64,000 nucleotides of DNA from Streptomyces sp. CB01580. GTDB taxonomy: Bacteria; Actinomycetota; Actinomycetes; Streptomycetales; Streptomycetaceae. Of the stretch, positions 1 to 8,525 are shown one piece after another. Every line of letters begins with the position of its first letter. The stretch's first letter is position 1. The notes under the pieces are model-generated. The model made no database searches. It saw nothing but the letters and a program-made list of their open reading frames with translations, and was not told the DNA's origin. Made by a program: the position numbers and the translations under genes. The DNA lies in the NCBI RefSeq assembly GCF_001905795.1, contig NZ_LIXJ01000024.1, positions 33,144 through 97,143 of the forward strand. Reading direction: 5' to 3'.

Positions 1-360
1 CTCGCCGACGGCAGCGGGCTGAACCGCAAGGACAAGGTCACCGCCGGACTGCTGGCCGGGCTCCTCGCCCGCGCCGCCGACCCGGCCCACCCCGAGCTGC
101 GCCCGGTCCTCACCGGCCTTCCCGTGGCCGGGTTCACCGGCACACTCAGCGACCGCTACACCGCGAAGTCCGCGGGCACCGGCCTGATCCGTGCCAAGAC
201 CGGCACCCTGACCGGGGTGAACTCGCTCGCCGGCACGGTCGTCGACGCACGGGGCCGGCTGCTCGCCTTCGCCTTCCTGGCCTCGGGCACCACCTCCCCG
301 TCCGAGGCGCAGTCCTCCCTCGACGCCCTCGCCACCAGCCTCGCCGCCCCCGCCCCGTGA
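1..360 (+). CDS. dacB: D-alanyl-D-alanine carboxypeptidase (DacB/PBP4 type), 3' part
   Basis: C-terminal 119 residues of a serine D-Ala-D-Ala carboxypeptidase/endopeptidase of the S13 (PBP4) family, an extracytoplasmic enzyme that trims peptidoglycan stem peptides. The frame is open from the first base, so the start lies outside the window. A DGSGLNR block opens the fragment and is typical of the family. AKTGTLTGVNSLAG follows about 60 residues later and holds the KTG active-site triad. The SxxK serine motif must lie upstream and cannot be checked. The gene ends 126 bp before the next gene on the same strand. Family assignment is good; the symbol follows usual Streptomyces naming. Confidence 0.88.
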   Translation, partial: LADGSGLNRKDKVTAGLLAGLLARAADPAHPELRPVLTGLPVAGFTGTLSDRYTAKSAGTGLIRAKTGTLTGVNSLAGTVVDARGRLLAFAFLASGTTSPSEAQSSLDALATSLAAPAP

Positions 361-486
361 ACCGGTGCGCCCGGTGAGCCGGTGCCCCTCCCGGCACCGG
401 TCCGCCGGGTGCCCGGACCCCGGACTTCCGCTCGTGGCCCCGTCAACACCCCGGCGCGGACGGACCCGAGCACGTACGGTTGACAC

Positions 487-1614
487 ATGACGAGCATCGG
501 TGGGGCCGAGATGGTCGACTGGAATCTCGCGGTCGCGACCGCGACCCGGCTGGTCCGGCCCGGGCCGGAGGTCAGTCGTGAGGAGGCCCGCGAGGTCGTC
601 GCGGAGCTGCGTCGGCACGCCAAGGCGTCCGAGGACCACGTCCGCTCCTTCACCCGGATGATCCCCGAGGGGACCGAACCGGAGGACACCCCGGTCCTGG
701 TCGTGGACCGGGCGGGCTGGATCCGGGCCAACGCCGACGGCTTCCGCGAACTGCTCCGCCCGCTGCTGGGGAAGATGCGCGAGCGGCGCGGCAACGGCCC
801 CGGGGGAGTCGTGCTCGGTGCCGTCGGAGGCAAGGTGACCGGTGTCGAGGTGGGGATGCTGCTGTCGTTCCTGGCCTCCCGGGTCCTCGGCCAGTACGAG
901 ACGTTCGCACCCGCCGGGCGCGAATTCCCGGCCGCGGCCGACGGCGGCAGGCTGCTGCTGGTCGCTCCGAACATCGTCCACGTCGAGCGCGAGCTGGCGG
1001 TCGACCCGCACGACTTCCGGCTCTGGGTCGCCCTGCACGAGGAGACCCACCGCACCCAGTTCACCGGTGTGCCCTGGCTGCGCGACCACCTCCAGGGCGA
1101 GATCCAGTCATTCCTCGAAGAGACCGACGTCGACCCGATGACCTTCCTGGAGCGGCTTCGTGAGGCCGCCCAGTCGCTGGCCGGGGGCCGCCCCGAGGGC
1201 GAGGACGGCGAGGAGGGCGGACGCAGCCTCGTCGAACTCGTCCAGACCCCCGCCCAGCGGGAGATCCTTGGCCGGCTCACCGCCGTGATGTCCCTGCTCG
1301 AAGGGCACGCCGACTACGTGATGGACGGCGTCGGACCCGAGGTCGTCTCCTCCGTCGCCGAGATCCGCGAGAAGTTCCAGCAGCGCCGGGCGCGCGGGGC
1401 GAGCCGCCTCGACCAGGCGCTGCGCAAGCTCCTCGGGCTCGACGCCAAACTGCGTCAGTACCGCGACGGCGAACAGTTCGTCCGCGCCGTGGTCGACGAG
1501 GTGGGCATGGACGGCTTCAACCGGGTCTGGACCTCGCCGAACACGCTCCCTACCAAGGCGGAGATCTCGAAGCCCGCGGACTGGATCGCGAGGGTGCACC
1601 GCAGGGCGGAGTGA
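487..1614 (+). CDS. Zinc-dependent metalloprotease-like protein (DUF2342, F420-associated family)
   Basis: A 375-residue actinobacterial protein of the family annotated as zinc-dependent metalloprotease or coenzyme-F420-biosynthesis-associated protein. The zincin signature HEETH lies at residues 184-188, followed by RTQFTGVPWL, so a single metal site is likely. No signal peptide or membrane segment is visible, which suggests a cytoplasmic enzyme. Substrate is unknown and the F420 link is only a phylogenetic association. The ATG has no good Shine-Dalgarno but a TACGGT hexamer ends 6 nt before it (475-480), as expected for a leaderless mRNA. It precedes tilS, as in other Streptomyces. Confidence 0.85.
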   Translation: MTSIGGAEMVDWNLAVATATRLVRPGPEVSREEAREVVAELRRHAKASEDHVRSFTRMIPEGTEPEDTPVLVVDRAGWIRANADGFRELLRPLLGKMRERRGNGPGGVVLGAVGGKVTGVEVGMLLSFLASRVLGQYETFAPAGREFPAAADGGRLLLVAPNIVHVERELAVDPHDFRLWVALHEETHRTQFTGVPWLRDHLQGEIQSFLEETDVDPMTFLERLREAAQSLAGGRPEGEDGEEGGRSLVELVQTPAQREILGRLTAVMSLLEGHADYVMDGVGPEVVSSVAEIREKFQQRRARGASRLDQALRKLLGLDAKLRQYRDGEQFVRAVVDEVGMDGFNRVWTSPNTLPTKAEISKPADWIARVHRRAE

Positions 1615-1839
1615 GGGTGCACCGTAAGGCAGAGCCGTGACCATGGCGGCCACGACGGCGCGCGACAGGACGAGAACGCGCCGGTAATCACCCATCCGAG
1701 GGACCGTAGAGGCATGGGAAGGCGTGCAATGCTCGATGGACGGCTTGCCTCTGTCACCATCGATGCACTCTGAGTGACGGAATTCTCACTCATCCCGTCA
1801 CTCCTAGGCACTCCCGACACTCCACGAAGGGCACCGGAC

Positions 1840-2979
1840 ATGGGTCCCCATCCTGCGGTCGCGGCGATACGCCTGGCGGTCCGCCGCGTACTCCACGACG
1901 TACTCACCGAACACACTCGCAACAACGCCCGCGACAGCAACCACAGCCACACCTGCGACAACGCCGGACGCGCCCGCGACGCCGGGCACCCCCGGCGCAC
2001 TCCGCACCCCGGGTTCGCCGAAGCCGGCGCGGGCAGACAGCGCCCCGCACTCCCCGAACGCCCCGATACCCCACTGGTGCTCGTCGCATGCTCCGGCGGC
2101 GCCGATTCCATGGCACTCGCCTCCGCCCTCGCCTTCGAGGCGCGCAAGCTCGACGTCCGGGCCGGTGGCATCACCGTCGACCACGGCCTCCAGGACGGCT
2201 CCGAGACCCGGGCCGCCGAAGTCGTCGACCGCCTCGCCGCCATGCACCTCGATCCGGTGGAGTCCGTCGCCGTGCGCGTCGGCCACGAGGGCGGCCCCGA
2301 GGCCGCCGCCCGCGACGCCCGCTACGCCGCCCTGGACGAGGCCGCCGAACGGCACGGAGCCGCCGCCGTGCTGCTCGGCCACACCCGCGACGACCAGGCG
2401 GAAACGGTGCTGCTGGGCCTCGCCCGCGGCTCCGGCATCCGGTCCCTCTCCGGCATGGCCGCCGCGTCCGGCCCGTCCGGCCGCTACCGCCGTCCCTTCC
2501 TCCAGCTCGACCGGCAGACCGCCCGCAAGGCCTGCCTCGTCCAGTCCCTGCCCGTGTGGGACGACCCGCACAACATCGATCCCGCCTACACCCGCTCCCG
2601 GCTGCGCCACGAGGGCCTGCCCGCCCTGGAGAAGGCGCTGGGCAAGGGGGTCGTCGAGGCTCTGGCCCGTACCGCGCAGCTCTCCCGCGACGACGCCGAC
2701 GCGCTCGACACCTGGGCCGCCGAGGCCGAGCGCACCGTACGGGACGAGGCGGGCCGGCTGGAGTGCGCCAAGCTGTACGTGCTGCCGCCCGCCGTACGCC
2801 GCCGGGTGCTGCGCCGGGCCGTCGTGGAGGCCGGATCCCCGGCCGGTTCGCTGTTCGCCCGGCACATCGAGGAGGTCGACCGCCTGATCACCGGCTGGCG
2901 CGGCCAGCGGGCCATCAACCTGCCCGGCCGCGTCGAGGCCATGCGCCAGGGTGGCAGACTTGTGATTCGGCAGAGCTGA
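1840..2979 (+). CDS. tilS: tRNA(Ile)-lysidine synthetase
   Basis: Converts the wobble cytidine of the CAU-anticodon tRNA-Ile to lysidine with ATP and lysine, so that AUA is read as isoleucine. The PP-loop motif ACSGGADSMALA (about residues 74-85) and the downstream HTRDDQAETVLLGLARG block identify an N-type ATP pyrophosphatase. IDPAYTRSRLRHE is typical of TilS. About 45 residues rich in Arg, His and Gly separate the N-terminal helix from the P-loop, a variable insert. I chose ATG 1840 over GTG 1774 because GAAGG lies just upstream and the family normally begins with the HPAVAAIRLAVRRVL helix. The gene ends 86 bp before hpt, probably one transcript. Confidence 0.92.
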   Translation: MGPHPAVAAIRLAVRRVLHDVLTEHTRNNARDSNHSHTCDNAGRARDAGHPRRTPHPGFAEAGAGRQRPALPERPDTPLVLVACSGGADSMALASALAFEARKLDVRAGGITVDHGLQDGSETRAAEVVDRLAAMHLDPVESVAVRVGHEGGPEAAARDARYAALDEAAERHGAAAVLLGHTRDDQAETVLLGLARGSGIRSLSGMAAASGPSGRYRRPFLQLDRQTARKACLVQSLPVWDDPHNIDPAYTRSRLRHEGLPALEKALGKGVVEALARTAQLSRDDADALDTWAAEAERTVRDEAGRLECAKLYVLPPAVRRRVLRRAVVEAGSPAGSLFARHIEEVDRLITGWRGQRAINLPGRVEAMRQGGRLVIRQS

Positions 2980-3065
2980 AGCACGAGCGGCTGACACGCA
3001 GGCGAGAGGCCGCCGCCGGTACGGGGCGCCGCCCCGGGCCCCGGCAGGCACAGAAAGAGACGCGG

Positions 3066-3620
3066 GTGAACGAGAAGGACATGGGCACCGACCTCCAGTC
3101 GGTGCTCCTCACCAAAGAAGAGATCGACGCGAAGCTCGTCGAGCTGGCCGCGAAGATCGACGCGGAGTACGCGGGCAAGGACCTGCTCATCGTCGGCGTC
3201 CTCAAGGGCGCGGTGATGGTGATGGCGGACCTGGCGCGTGCGCTGTCCAACCCCGTCACCATGGACTGGATGGCCGTCTCGTCGTACGGCGCGGGCACCC
3301 AGTCCTCCGGAGTCGTCCGGATCCTGAAGGACCTGGACACCGACATCAAGGGCAAGCACGTCCTGATCGTCGAGGACATCATCGACTCGGGCCTGACCCT
3401 GTCCTGGCTGATGTCCAACCTCGGGTCGCGCGAGCCCGCCTCCCTGGAGATCTGCGCGCTGCTGCGCAAGCCGGACGCGGCCAAGGTCGCGCTCGACTGC
3501 AAGTGGGTCGGTTTCGACATCCCCAACGAATTCGTCGTCGGCTACGGGCTGGACTACGCGGAGAAGTACCGCAACCTCCCCTTCGTCGGCACGCTCGCCC
3601 CGCACGTCTACGGCGGCTGA
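3066..3620 (+). CDS. hpt: Hypoxanthine phosphoribosyltransferase
   Basis: A 184-residue purine-salvage enzyme that makes IMP or GMP from hypoxanthine or guanine and PRPP in the cytoplasm. The PRPP-binding loop VLIVEDIIDSGLTL lies near residues 101-114, and LRKPDAAK and VGYGLDYAEKYRNLP are typical of bacterial HPRT. The open frame extends far upstream through tilS in another frame, but homology begins here. GTG 3066 gives VNEKDMGTDL; ATG 3081, five codons later, is an alternative. It sits between tilS and ftsH as in other Streptomyces. Confidence 0.93.
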   Translation: MNEKDMGTDLQSVLLTKEEIDAKLVELAAKIDAEYAGKDLLIVGVLKGAVMVMADLARALSNPVTMDWMAVSSYGAGTQSSGVVRILKDLDTDIKGKHVLIVEDIIDSGLTLSWLMSNLGSREPASLEICALLRKPDAAKVALDCKWVGFDIPNEFVVGYGLDYAEKYRNLPFVGTLAPHVYGG

Positions 3621-3662
3621 CCGCCCGGTGCCGCCTTCCGGTACGGACCAGGGCGGCGACCG

Positions 3663-3694
3663 ACGACGGGAACCTTTTACTCGATTCCCGTCGT
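3663..3694 (+). terminator. Stem-loop after hpt
   Basis: A perfect 10-bp inverted repeat, ACGACGGGAA (3663-3672) and TTCCCGTCGT (3685-3694), with a 12-nt T-rich loop, 43 nt after the hpt stop. No T-run follows, which is common for actinobacterial terminators. It probably separates hpt from ftsH transcription. Confidence 0.55.
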
Positions 3695-3817
3695 TGGGAC
3701 ATGGAAGGGCGGTTTTGACAGACGTCCCCGGCAGTCGCGGGTGACAATGCTGGGGTACCGTCCGAAGAACAATCTTTTCTCACAGCAGCATTTACCTACG
3801 GGCAGGAGGGACGGGGC

Positions 3818-3844
3818 GTGATCGCCCCGTATGGATGGACGTGA
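3818..3844 (+). CDS. Possible 8-codon leader peptide overlapping the ftsH start
   Basis: GTG at 3818 opens an 8-codon frame (MIAPYGWT) ending at TGA 3842-3844. It has the best ribosome-binding site in the region, AGGAGGG at 3804-3810 with about 7 nt spacing. The ftsH ATG (3835) lies inside it in another frame and has no Shine-Dalgarno of its own at proper spacing. Termination at 3842 would place ribosomes on the ftsH start, so translational coupling is possible. Alternatively the AGGAGGG serves ftsH directly at a long spacing of 24 nt. No known family. Confidence 0.35.
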   Translation: MIAPYGWT

Positions 3845-5865
3845 AGCGATACTTCCGTGGGCCGGTCATGTGGATCGTGCTGGCCGTCCTCGCCGTGGTC
3901 GTGTTGATGCAGGTCGTCGGCTCGTCGGGCGGCTACAAATCGGTGGACACCGGCAAGGTGGTCCAGGCGATCAGCAGGGACCAGGTGGCGCAGGCCAAGC
4001 TGACCACCGGTGACGAACAGATCATCAAGATCGAGCTGAAGAACGGCCAGAAGCTCTCGGGCGAGTCCGGCGGCAAGTTCCAGGCGAACTACATCGGCAA
4101 CCAGGGCGTCCAGCTCGCCGACACGCTGCAGCAGAAGTTCGAGAGCGGCAAGATCGACAAGGGCTACACGGTCTCTCCGTCGAAGCAGTCCCCGTTCATC
4201 TCGATCCTCCTGTCGCTGCTGCCCTTCGTCCTGATCGTGGTCGTCTTCCTGTTCCTGATGAATCAGATGCAGGGCGGCGGCTCCCGGGTCATGCAGTTCG
4301 GGAAGTCCAAGGCCAAGCTGATCACCAAGGACACCCCGAAGACGACGTTCGCCGACGTGGCGGGCTCGGACGAGGCGGTCGAGGAGCTCCAGGAGATCAA
4401 GGAGTTCCTCCAGGAGCCGGCGAAGTTCCAGGCCGTCGGCGCCAAGATTCCCAAGGGCGTTCTGCTGTACGGGCCTCCCGGTACGGGCAAGACGCTGCTC
4501 GCGCGCGCCGTCGCGGGCGAGGCGGGCGTCCCCTTCTACTCGATCTCCGGTTCCGACTTCGTCGAGATGTTCGTCGGTGTCGGTGCCAGCCGAGTGCGTG
4601 ACCTCTTCGAGCAGGCCAAGGCGAACGCCCCGGCGATCGTCTTCGTCGACGAGATCGACGCCGTCGGCCGGCACCGCGGTGCCGGGATGGGCGGCGGTCA
4701 CGACGAGCGCGAGCAGACGCTGAACCAGCTGCTCGTCGAGATGGACGGCTTCGACGTGAAGGGCGGCGTCATCCTGATCGCCGCCACGAACCGGCCGGAC
4801 ATCCTCGACCCGGCGCTGCTGCGTCCGGGCCGTTTCGACCGGCAGATCGCGGTCGACCGGCCGGACATGCAGGGCCGCCTGGAGATCCTCAAGGTCCATC
4901 AGAAGGGCAAGCCGGTCGCGAAGGACGTCGACCTCGGCGCCGTCGCCCGGCGCACGCCCGGCTTCACCGGTGCCGACCTGTCGAACGTGCTGAACGAGGC
5001 TGCGCTCCTCACGGCGCGCAGCAACCAGAAGCTGATCGACAACAAGATGCTCGACGAGGCCATCGACCGCGTCGTGGCGGGCCCGCAGAAGCGGACCCGG
5101 ATCATGTCCGAGAAGGAGAAGAAGATCACCGCGTACCACGAGGGCGGACACGCCCTGGTCGCGGCGGCTTCTCCGCAGGCGGACCCGGTCCACAAGATCA
5201 CGATCCTCTCCCGCGGCCGCGCCCTCGGTTACACGATGGTGCTCCCGGAGGAGGACAAGTACTCCACGACGCGCAACGAGATGCTCGACCAGCTGGCCTA
5301 CATGCTGGGCGGGCGCGCGGCCGAGGAGCTGGTCTTCCACGACCCGACCACCGGTGCGGCGAACGACATCGAGAAGGCCACGGCCACGGCCCGCGCGATG
5401 GTCACGCAGTACGGCATGACGGAGCGGCTCGGCGCGATCAAGTTCGGCGGCGACAACACCGAGCCCTTCGTGGGCCGGGAGATGGGGCACCAGCGCGACT
5501 ACTCGGAAGAGGTCGCGGCCCTCGTCGACGAAGAGGTCAAGAAGCTCATCGAGACCGCCCACAACGACGCGTGGGAGATCCTCGTCGAGAACCGCGACGT
5601 GCTGGACAACCTCGTTCTCCAGCTCCTGGAGAAGGAGACGCTCGGCAAGGAGGAGATCGCCGAGATCTTCGCCCCGGTCGTGAAGCGCCCGGCCCGCCCG
5701 GCGTGGACCGGTTCCGCCCGGCGCACCCCGTCGACGCGGCCCCCGGTGCTCTCGCCGAAGGAGCTCGCGCTCACCAACGGCACCACCACGGCGAACGGCT
5801 CGGTCGTCCCGGCGGACAACGTTCCGGCGACCGAGGCGCTGCCGGAGGACCGCCCCGGGTCCTGA
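3835..5865 (+). CDS. ftsH: ATP-dependent zinc metalloprotease FtsH
   Basis: A 676-residue membrane-anchored AAA+ protease that degrades misassembled membrane proteins and selected regulators. A first transmembrane segment lies at about residues 12-29 and a second at about 122-144, with an extracytoplasmic domain between. The AAA module has Walker A GPPGTGKT and Walker B IVFVDEID, then the second region of homology ATNRPDILDPALLRPGRFD. The zinc site is HEGGH in TAYHEGGHALVAAA. The C-terminal tail is Pro- and Thr-rich and ends EALPEDRPGS. ATG 3835 gives the classical MDVKRYFRG start; ATG 3831 is in another frame. A strong terminator follows at 5915. Confidence 0.97.
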   Translation: MDVKRYFRGPVMWIVLAVLAVVVLMQVVGSSGGYKSVDTGKVVQAISRDQVAQAKLTTGDEQIIKIELKNGQKLSGESGGKFQANYIGNQGVQLADTLQQKFESGKIDKGYTVSPSKQSPFISILLSLLPFVLIVVVFLFLMNQMQGGGSRVMQFGKSKAKLITKDTPKTTFADVAGSDEAVEELQEIKEFLQEPAKFQAVGAKIPKGVLLYGPPGTGKTLLARAVAGEAGVPFYSISGSDFVEMFVGVGASRVRDLFEQAKANAPAIVFVDEIDAVGRHRGAGMGGGHDEREQTLNQLLVEMDGFDVKGGVILIAATNRPDILDPALLRPGRFDRQIAVDRPDMQGRLEILKVHQKGKPVAKDVDLGAVARRTPGFTGADLSNVLNEAALLTARSNQKLIDNKMLDEAIDRVVAGPQKRTRIMSEKEKKITAYHEGGHALVAAASPQADPVHKITILSRGRALGYTMVLPEEDKYSTTRNEMLDQLAYMLGGRAAEELVFHDPTTGAANDIEKATATARAMVTQYGMTERLGAIKFGGDNTEPFVGREMGHQRDYSEEVAALVDEEVKKLIETAHNDAWEILVENRDVLDNLVLQLLEKETLGKEEIAEIFAPVVKRPARPAWTGSARRTPSTRPPVLSPKELALTNGTTTANGSVVPADNVPATEALPEDRPGS

Positions 5866-5914
5866 CCTGGATGTGGTCCCTGTCACGGGGGCCGGACCGG
5901 GCTCGGAATGGATG

Positions 5915-5956
5915 CCGCGCCCTCGCAGGTTCTAGCCTGTGAGGGCGCGGCTTTTT
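5915..5956 (+). terminator. Intrinsic terminator between ftsH and folE
   Basis: A 15-bp stem with one G-U pair: arms 5915-5929 (starts CCGCGCCCTC) and 5936-5950 (ends GAGGGCGCGG), 6-nt loop TTCTAG, followed by CTTTTT at 5951-5956. This is the textbook rho-independent layout and should end ftsH transcription 50 bp after its stop. Confidence 0.85.
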
Positions 5957-6010
5957 CGTACGACCGTACGAGAAGTGTGTGTGGTGACAGCTCAGAGGAA
6001 CGAGGCACAG

Positions 6011-6616
6011 ATGACCGACCCGGTGACGTTGGACGGCCAGGGGCCGATCGGCGAGTTCGACGAGAAGCGGGCCGAGGCCGCCGTGCGCGAACTCCTCCTC
6101 GCCGTGGGCGAGGACCCGGACCGTGAGGGGCTGCGTGAGACGCCGAGCCGGGTGTCGCGGGCGTACAAGGAGATCCTCGCCGGGCTGCGGCAGGTGCCCG
6201 AGGACGTCCTGACCACCACGTTCGATCTGGGACACGACGAGATGGTCCTGGTGAAGGACATCGAGATCGTCAGCCTCTGCGAGCACCACCTGCTGCCGTT
6301 CCACGGGGTGGCCCACGTCGGCTACATTCCGGCGGAGAGCGGCAAGATCACGGGTCTGTCGAAGCTCGCCCGCCTGGTCGACGTGTTCGCCCGCAGGCCC
6401 CAGGTGCAGGAGCGGCTGACCACGCAGATCGCGGATTCGCTGATGCGCATCCTGGAGGCGCGCGGCGCGATCGTGGTCATCGAGGCGGAGCACATGTGCA
6501 TGTCCGTCCGGGGCATCCGCAAGCCCGGTGCGAAGACGACGACCTCGGCGGTGCGCGGCCAGCTGCGCGACGCGTCCACGCGGGCCGAGGCGATGAGCCT
6601 GATACTGGCCCGCTGA
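6011..6616 (+). CDS. folE: GTP cyclohydrolase I
   Basis: First enzyme of folate synthesis, GTP to 7,8-dihydroneopterin triphosphate, a homodecameric cytoplasmic enzyme. At 201 residues it has the usual length. The zinc and active-site block CEHHLLPFHGVAHVGYIP is intact, as are SKLARLVDVFARRPQVQERL and the C-terminal EAEHMCMSVRGIRKPG, which carries the second zinc cysteine. ATG 6011 is chosen over an upstream frame opening at 5939 because CGAGG stands 5 nt before it and the family starts MTDPVTLDG. It converges on the folate genes folK/folB/folP on the other strand, so the folate pathway is grouped here. Confidence 0.96.
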   Translation: MTDPVTLDGQGPIGEFDEKRAEAAVRELLLAVGEDPDREGLRETPSRVSRAYKEILAGLRQVPEDVLTTTFDLGHDEMVLVKDIEIVSLCEHHLLPFHGVAHVGYIPAESGKITGLSKLARLVDVFARRPQVQERLTTQIADSLMRILEARGAIVVIEAEHMCMSVRGIRKPGAKTTTSAVRGQLRDASTRAEAMSLILAR

Positions 6617-6726
6617 GGCCCCTGCCCGGCCGGGGAGGAGCCTCGGGCCCGGTCGGGGCGCGGAGTCCTTGCTCCGGCCGGGAGACGGCGGACGGCGGGG
6701 TTCTGGCTCCGGGGCCGGTGCCGCCG

Positions 6727-7209
6727 TCAGGCGGACGAGCGGCTCTTGTCGCCGTCCTCGTCCTCCGGGAGCTTGCAGATGCGCTCCAGCCAGAGGGCCG
6801 CGGCGACCACCGCGATGCCGGCCAGAACCGCGAAGCCCGCGTAGATCGCCTGGTCGCGGCGGGCGGGCACGTCGAGGGAGCCGAGCAGGAAGACGCCCGT
6901 GCCGCCGTACATCCCGGAGACCAGGGCCACGACCAGCGCGCTGGCCTGGCCGAAGACGACGGCCCGTGCCGCCATCAGAGGTTCGACGCCCTTGGCTCCC
7001 GGCCGGCGCTCGCGCTGGGCGCGCAGCCGGGAACGGATGGAGAGCGCCGTCGCGAGCAGGACGGCGGCGATCACCGCGAGCACGATCGGCGCGGCGAGGG
7101 GAACGCTCGGCAGGCTGCCCAGGGAGTCCCAGAGGCGCGCACCGCCCCAGGAGAGCACCCCGGCCGCGGCGAAGAGGCCGATGAGTACCCCGAGCCGTAG
7201 TTGCTTCAC
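6727..7209 (-). CDS. DUF3180 membrane protein
   Basis: A 160-residue integral membrane protein of a family found beside folK in actinobacteria. Four hydrophobic segments are visible: LGVLIGLFAAAGVLSW near the start, LAAPIVLAVIAAVLLATAL, VVFGQASALVVALVSGMYGG and AIYAGFAVLAGIAVVAAALW. A charged tail KLPEDEDGDKSRSSA closes the protein. GTG 7209 (VKQLRLG) matches the family start; the open frame continues upstream without homology. It lies 89 bp after folK on the same strand and is probably the last gene of that operon. Function is unknown. Confidence 0.85.
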   Translation of the reverse strand: MKQLRLGVLIGLFAAAGVLSWGGARLWDSLGSLPSVPLAAPIVLAVIAAVLLATALSIRSRLRAQRERRPGAKGVEPLMAARAVVFGQASALVVALVSGMYGGTGVFLLGSLDVPARRDQAIYAGFAVLAGIAVVAAALWLERICKLPEDEDGDKSRSSA

Positions 7210-7298
7210 CGAGTGATCCGCCCTTCGCCGCCCATGATCGTGTCCGTCCGGTCCTGCCCGGTCGTGTCCGGCCGGATTCCGTCCGTCGAGCCTAACGA

Positions 7299-7910
7299 CT
7301 ACTCGGGCAGACGGAGTTCCAGGTCGGCGCGGGGCTGTATGCCGTCGCGCCCCACATCGGCCAGCAGCTCCGCGACGGGACCGGCGCCCGGCAACTGGGC
7401 GTCGGGCTCGATGTCGTGCCACGGGGCGAGGACGAAGGCCCGCTCATGGGCTCGGGGGTGGGGGAGGGTGAGCTCCGGGTCGTCGGACACGACGTCCGCG
7501 TACGCCACGATGTCGACGTCGATGGTGCGCGGGCCGAAGCGCTCCTCGCGGACCCGCTCGAACGCCTCCTCGATGGCCTGGCCGCGCTCCAGGAGCGAGG
7601 ACGGGGGGAGCGTCGTCTTCACCACGACCACCGCGTTGAAGTACGAGGGCTGGGAGCCGGGGGCGACGCCCCAGGGCTCCGTCTCGTACACCGGTGAGAC
7701 GGCCTTGACCCGCAGGCCCGGGGTGTCCTCCAGCGCGTCTATGGCGCCCTGGAGGGTCTCCAGCCGGTTGCCGAGATTGGACCCCAGGGAGAGCACGGCG
7801 CGTTTGGGGTTGGAGAGGGTGCTGTCCGCGGCGTCCACCTGCGCGACCACGGAGGCGGGGACCGGCTGTACGGTCGGGTCGCTCTGCCCCTTGGTGGAAA
7901 AAGCAGTCAT
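7299..7910 (-). CDS. folK: 2-amino-4-hydroxy-6-hydroxymethyldihydropteridine pyrophosphokinase
   Basis: Transfers pyrophosphate from ATP to 6-hydroxymethyl-dihydropterin, the step before FolP. Diagnostic blocks are LSLGSNLGNRLETLQ near the start of the domain, SPVYETEPWG, and the signature GPRTIDVDIVAY followed by LTLPHPRAHERAFVL. The protein has 203 residues; the first 40 or so, up to NPKRAVLSLGSN, are a non-conserved extension. ATG 7910 overlaps the folB stop by 4 nt (ATGA), so translation is coupled. The signature motif is complete and the enzyme should be active. Confidence 0.95.
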   Translation of the reverse strand: MTAFSTKGQSDPTVQPVPASVVAQVDAADSTLSNPKRAVLSLGSNLGNRLETLQGAIDALEDTPGLRVKAVSPVYETEPWGVAPGSQPSYFNAVVVVKTTLPPSSLLERGQAIEEAFERVREERFGPRTIDVDIVAYADVVSDDPELTLPHPRAHERAFVLAPWHDIEPDAQLPGAGPVAELLADVGRDGIQPRADLELRLPE

Positions 7911-8266
7911 ACTCGGCTCCGTGTGATGGTGATGGTGACATCGTCGAAGGGGACGGTGATCGGCGCGTCCGGTTTGTGCACCACCACCTCCACCTCCTCG
8001 ACTCCTTCGTGCTTGAGGCATTTCTGGGCGATGCGCTCCGCGAGCGTCTCGATCAGATCGACCGGTTCTCCCTGCACGACCTCGACGACCTCCTCGGCGA
8101 CGATGCCGTAGTGCACCGTCTTGGTCAGGTCGTCGGTGGCTGCCGCGGGGCGGGTGTCCAGGCCGAGCACCAGGTCCACGATGAAGGTCTGGCCCTCTTC
8201 CCGTTCCCGGGGGAAGACGCCGTGATGTCCACGGGCCTTGAGGCCGCGCAGCGCGACACGATCCAC
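7907..8266 (-). CDS. folB: Dihydroneopterin aldolase
   Basis: A 119-residue aldolase that converts dihydroneopterin to 6-hydroxymethyl-dihydropterin and glycolaldehyde. ARGHHGVFPREREEGQ and the C-terminal HKPDAPITVPFDDV are strong family markers; the conserved lysine is in VVVHKPDAP. GTG 8266 is chosen because GGAG stands 8 nt before it and homologues begin DRVALRGLKARG. The open frame continues upstream through promoter DNA. The gene overlaps folK by 4 nt and lies 259 bp downstream of the NTF2-like gene, so it may have its own promoter. Confidence 0.95.
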   Translation of the reverse strand: MDRVALRGLKARGHHGVFPREREEGQTFIVDLVLGLDTRPAAATDDLTKTVHYGIVAEEVVEVVQGEPVDLIETLAERIAQKCLKHEGVEEVEVVVHKPDAPITVPFDDVTITITRSRV

Positions 8267-8525
8267 GCGAATCACTCCTGCTGTCGTTGGGCGTAGAGAC
8301 ACGGGGCCGCGTGCGGACGGCGAGGTGCTCTCTTTCGAATCTACCTTCGAGCACCGACAGTGCTCCCCCGTGGGGGCTATGGACAGGACCTCACGGGACT
8401 GGTAGCCGCTACTACCCGCAGACGTGAATTCCAACCCTCCCAGGAGGCGAACTTTCCGGTCGGGAGACGGCTTCCGGACGATCAGGAAAGGGCTCGTTCC
8501 CGCTCAGGAGATGGCTTTCGGCCGG
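8267..8525. other. Intergenic region upstream of folB with an imperfect duplicated motif
   Basis: 259 bp without a gene. Two related 26-bp segments lie 44 bp apart, 8462-8487 (starts GGGAGACGGCTTCCGG) and 8506-8531 (starts AGGAGATGGCTTTCGG), with about 5 mismatches; the second runs into the stop of the NTF2-like gene. No convincing promoter is seen. Confidence 0.4.

Noticed and set aside
3715..3748. Sigma-70 promoter TTGACA (3715) with GACAAT (3743) for ftsH
   Set aside because: The 22-bp spacing is too long and no better -10 is seen; left unassigned.
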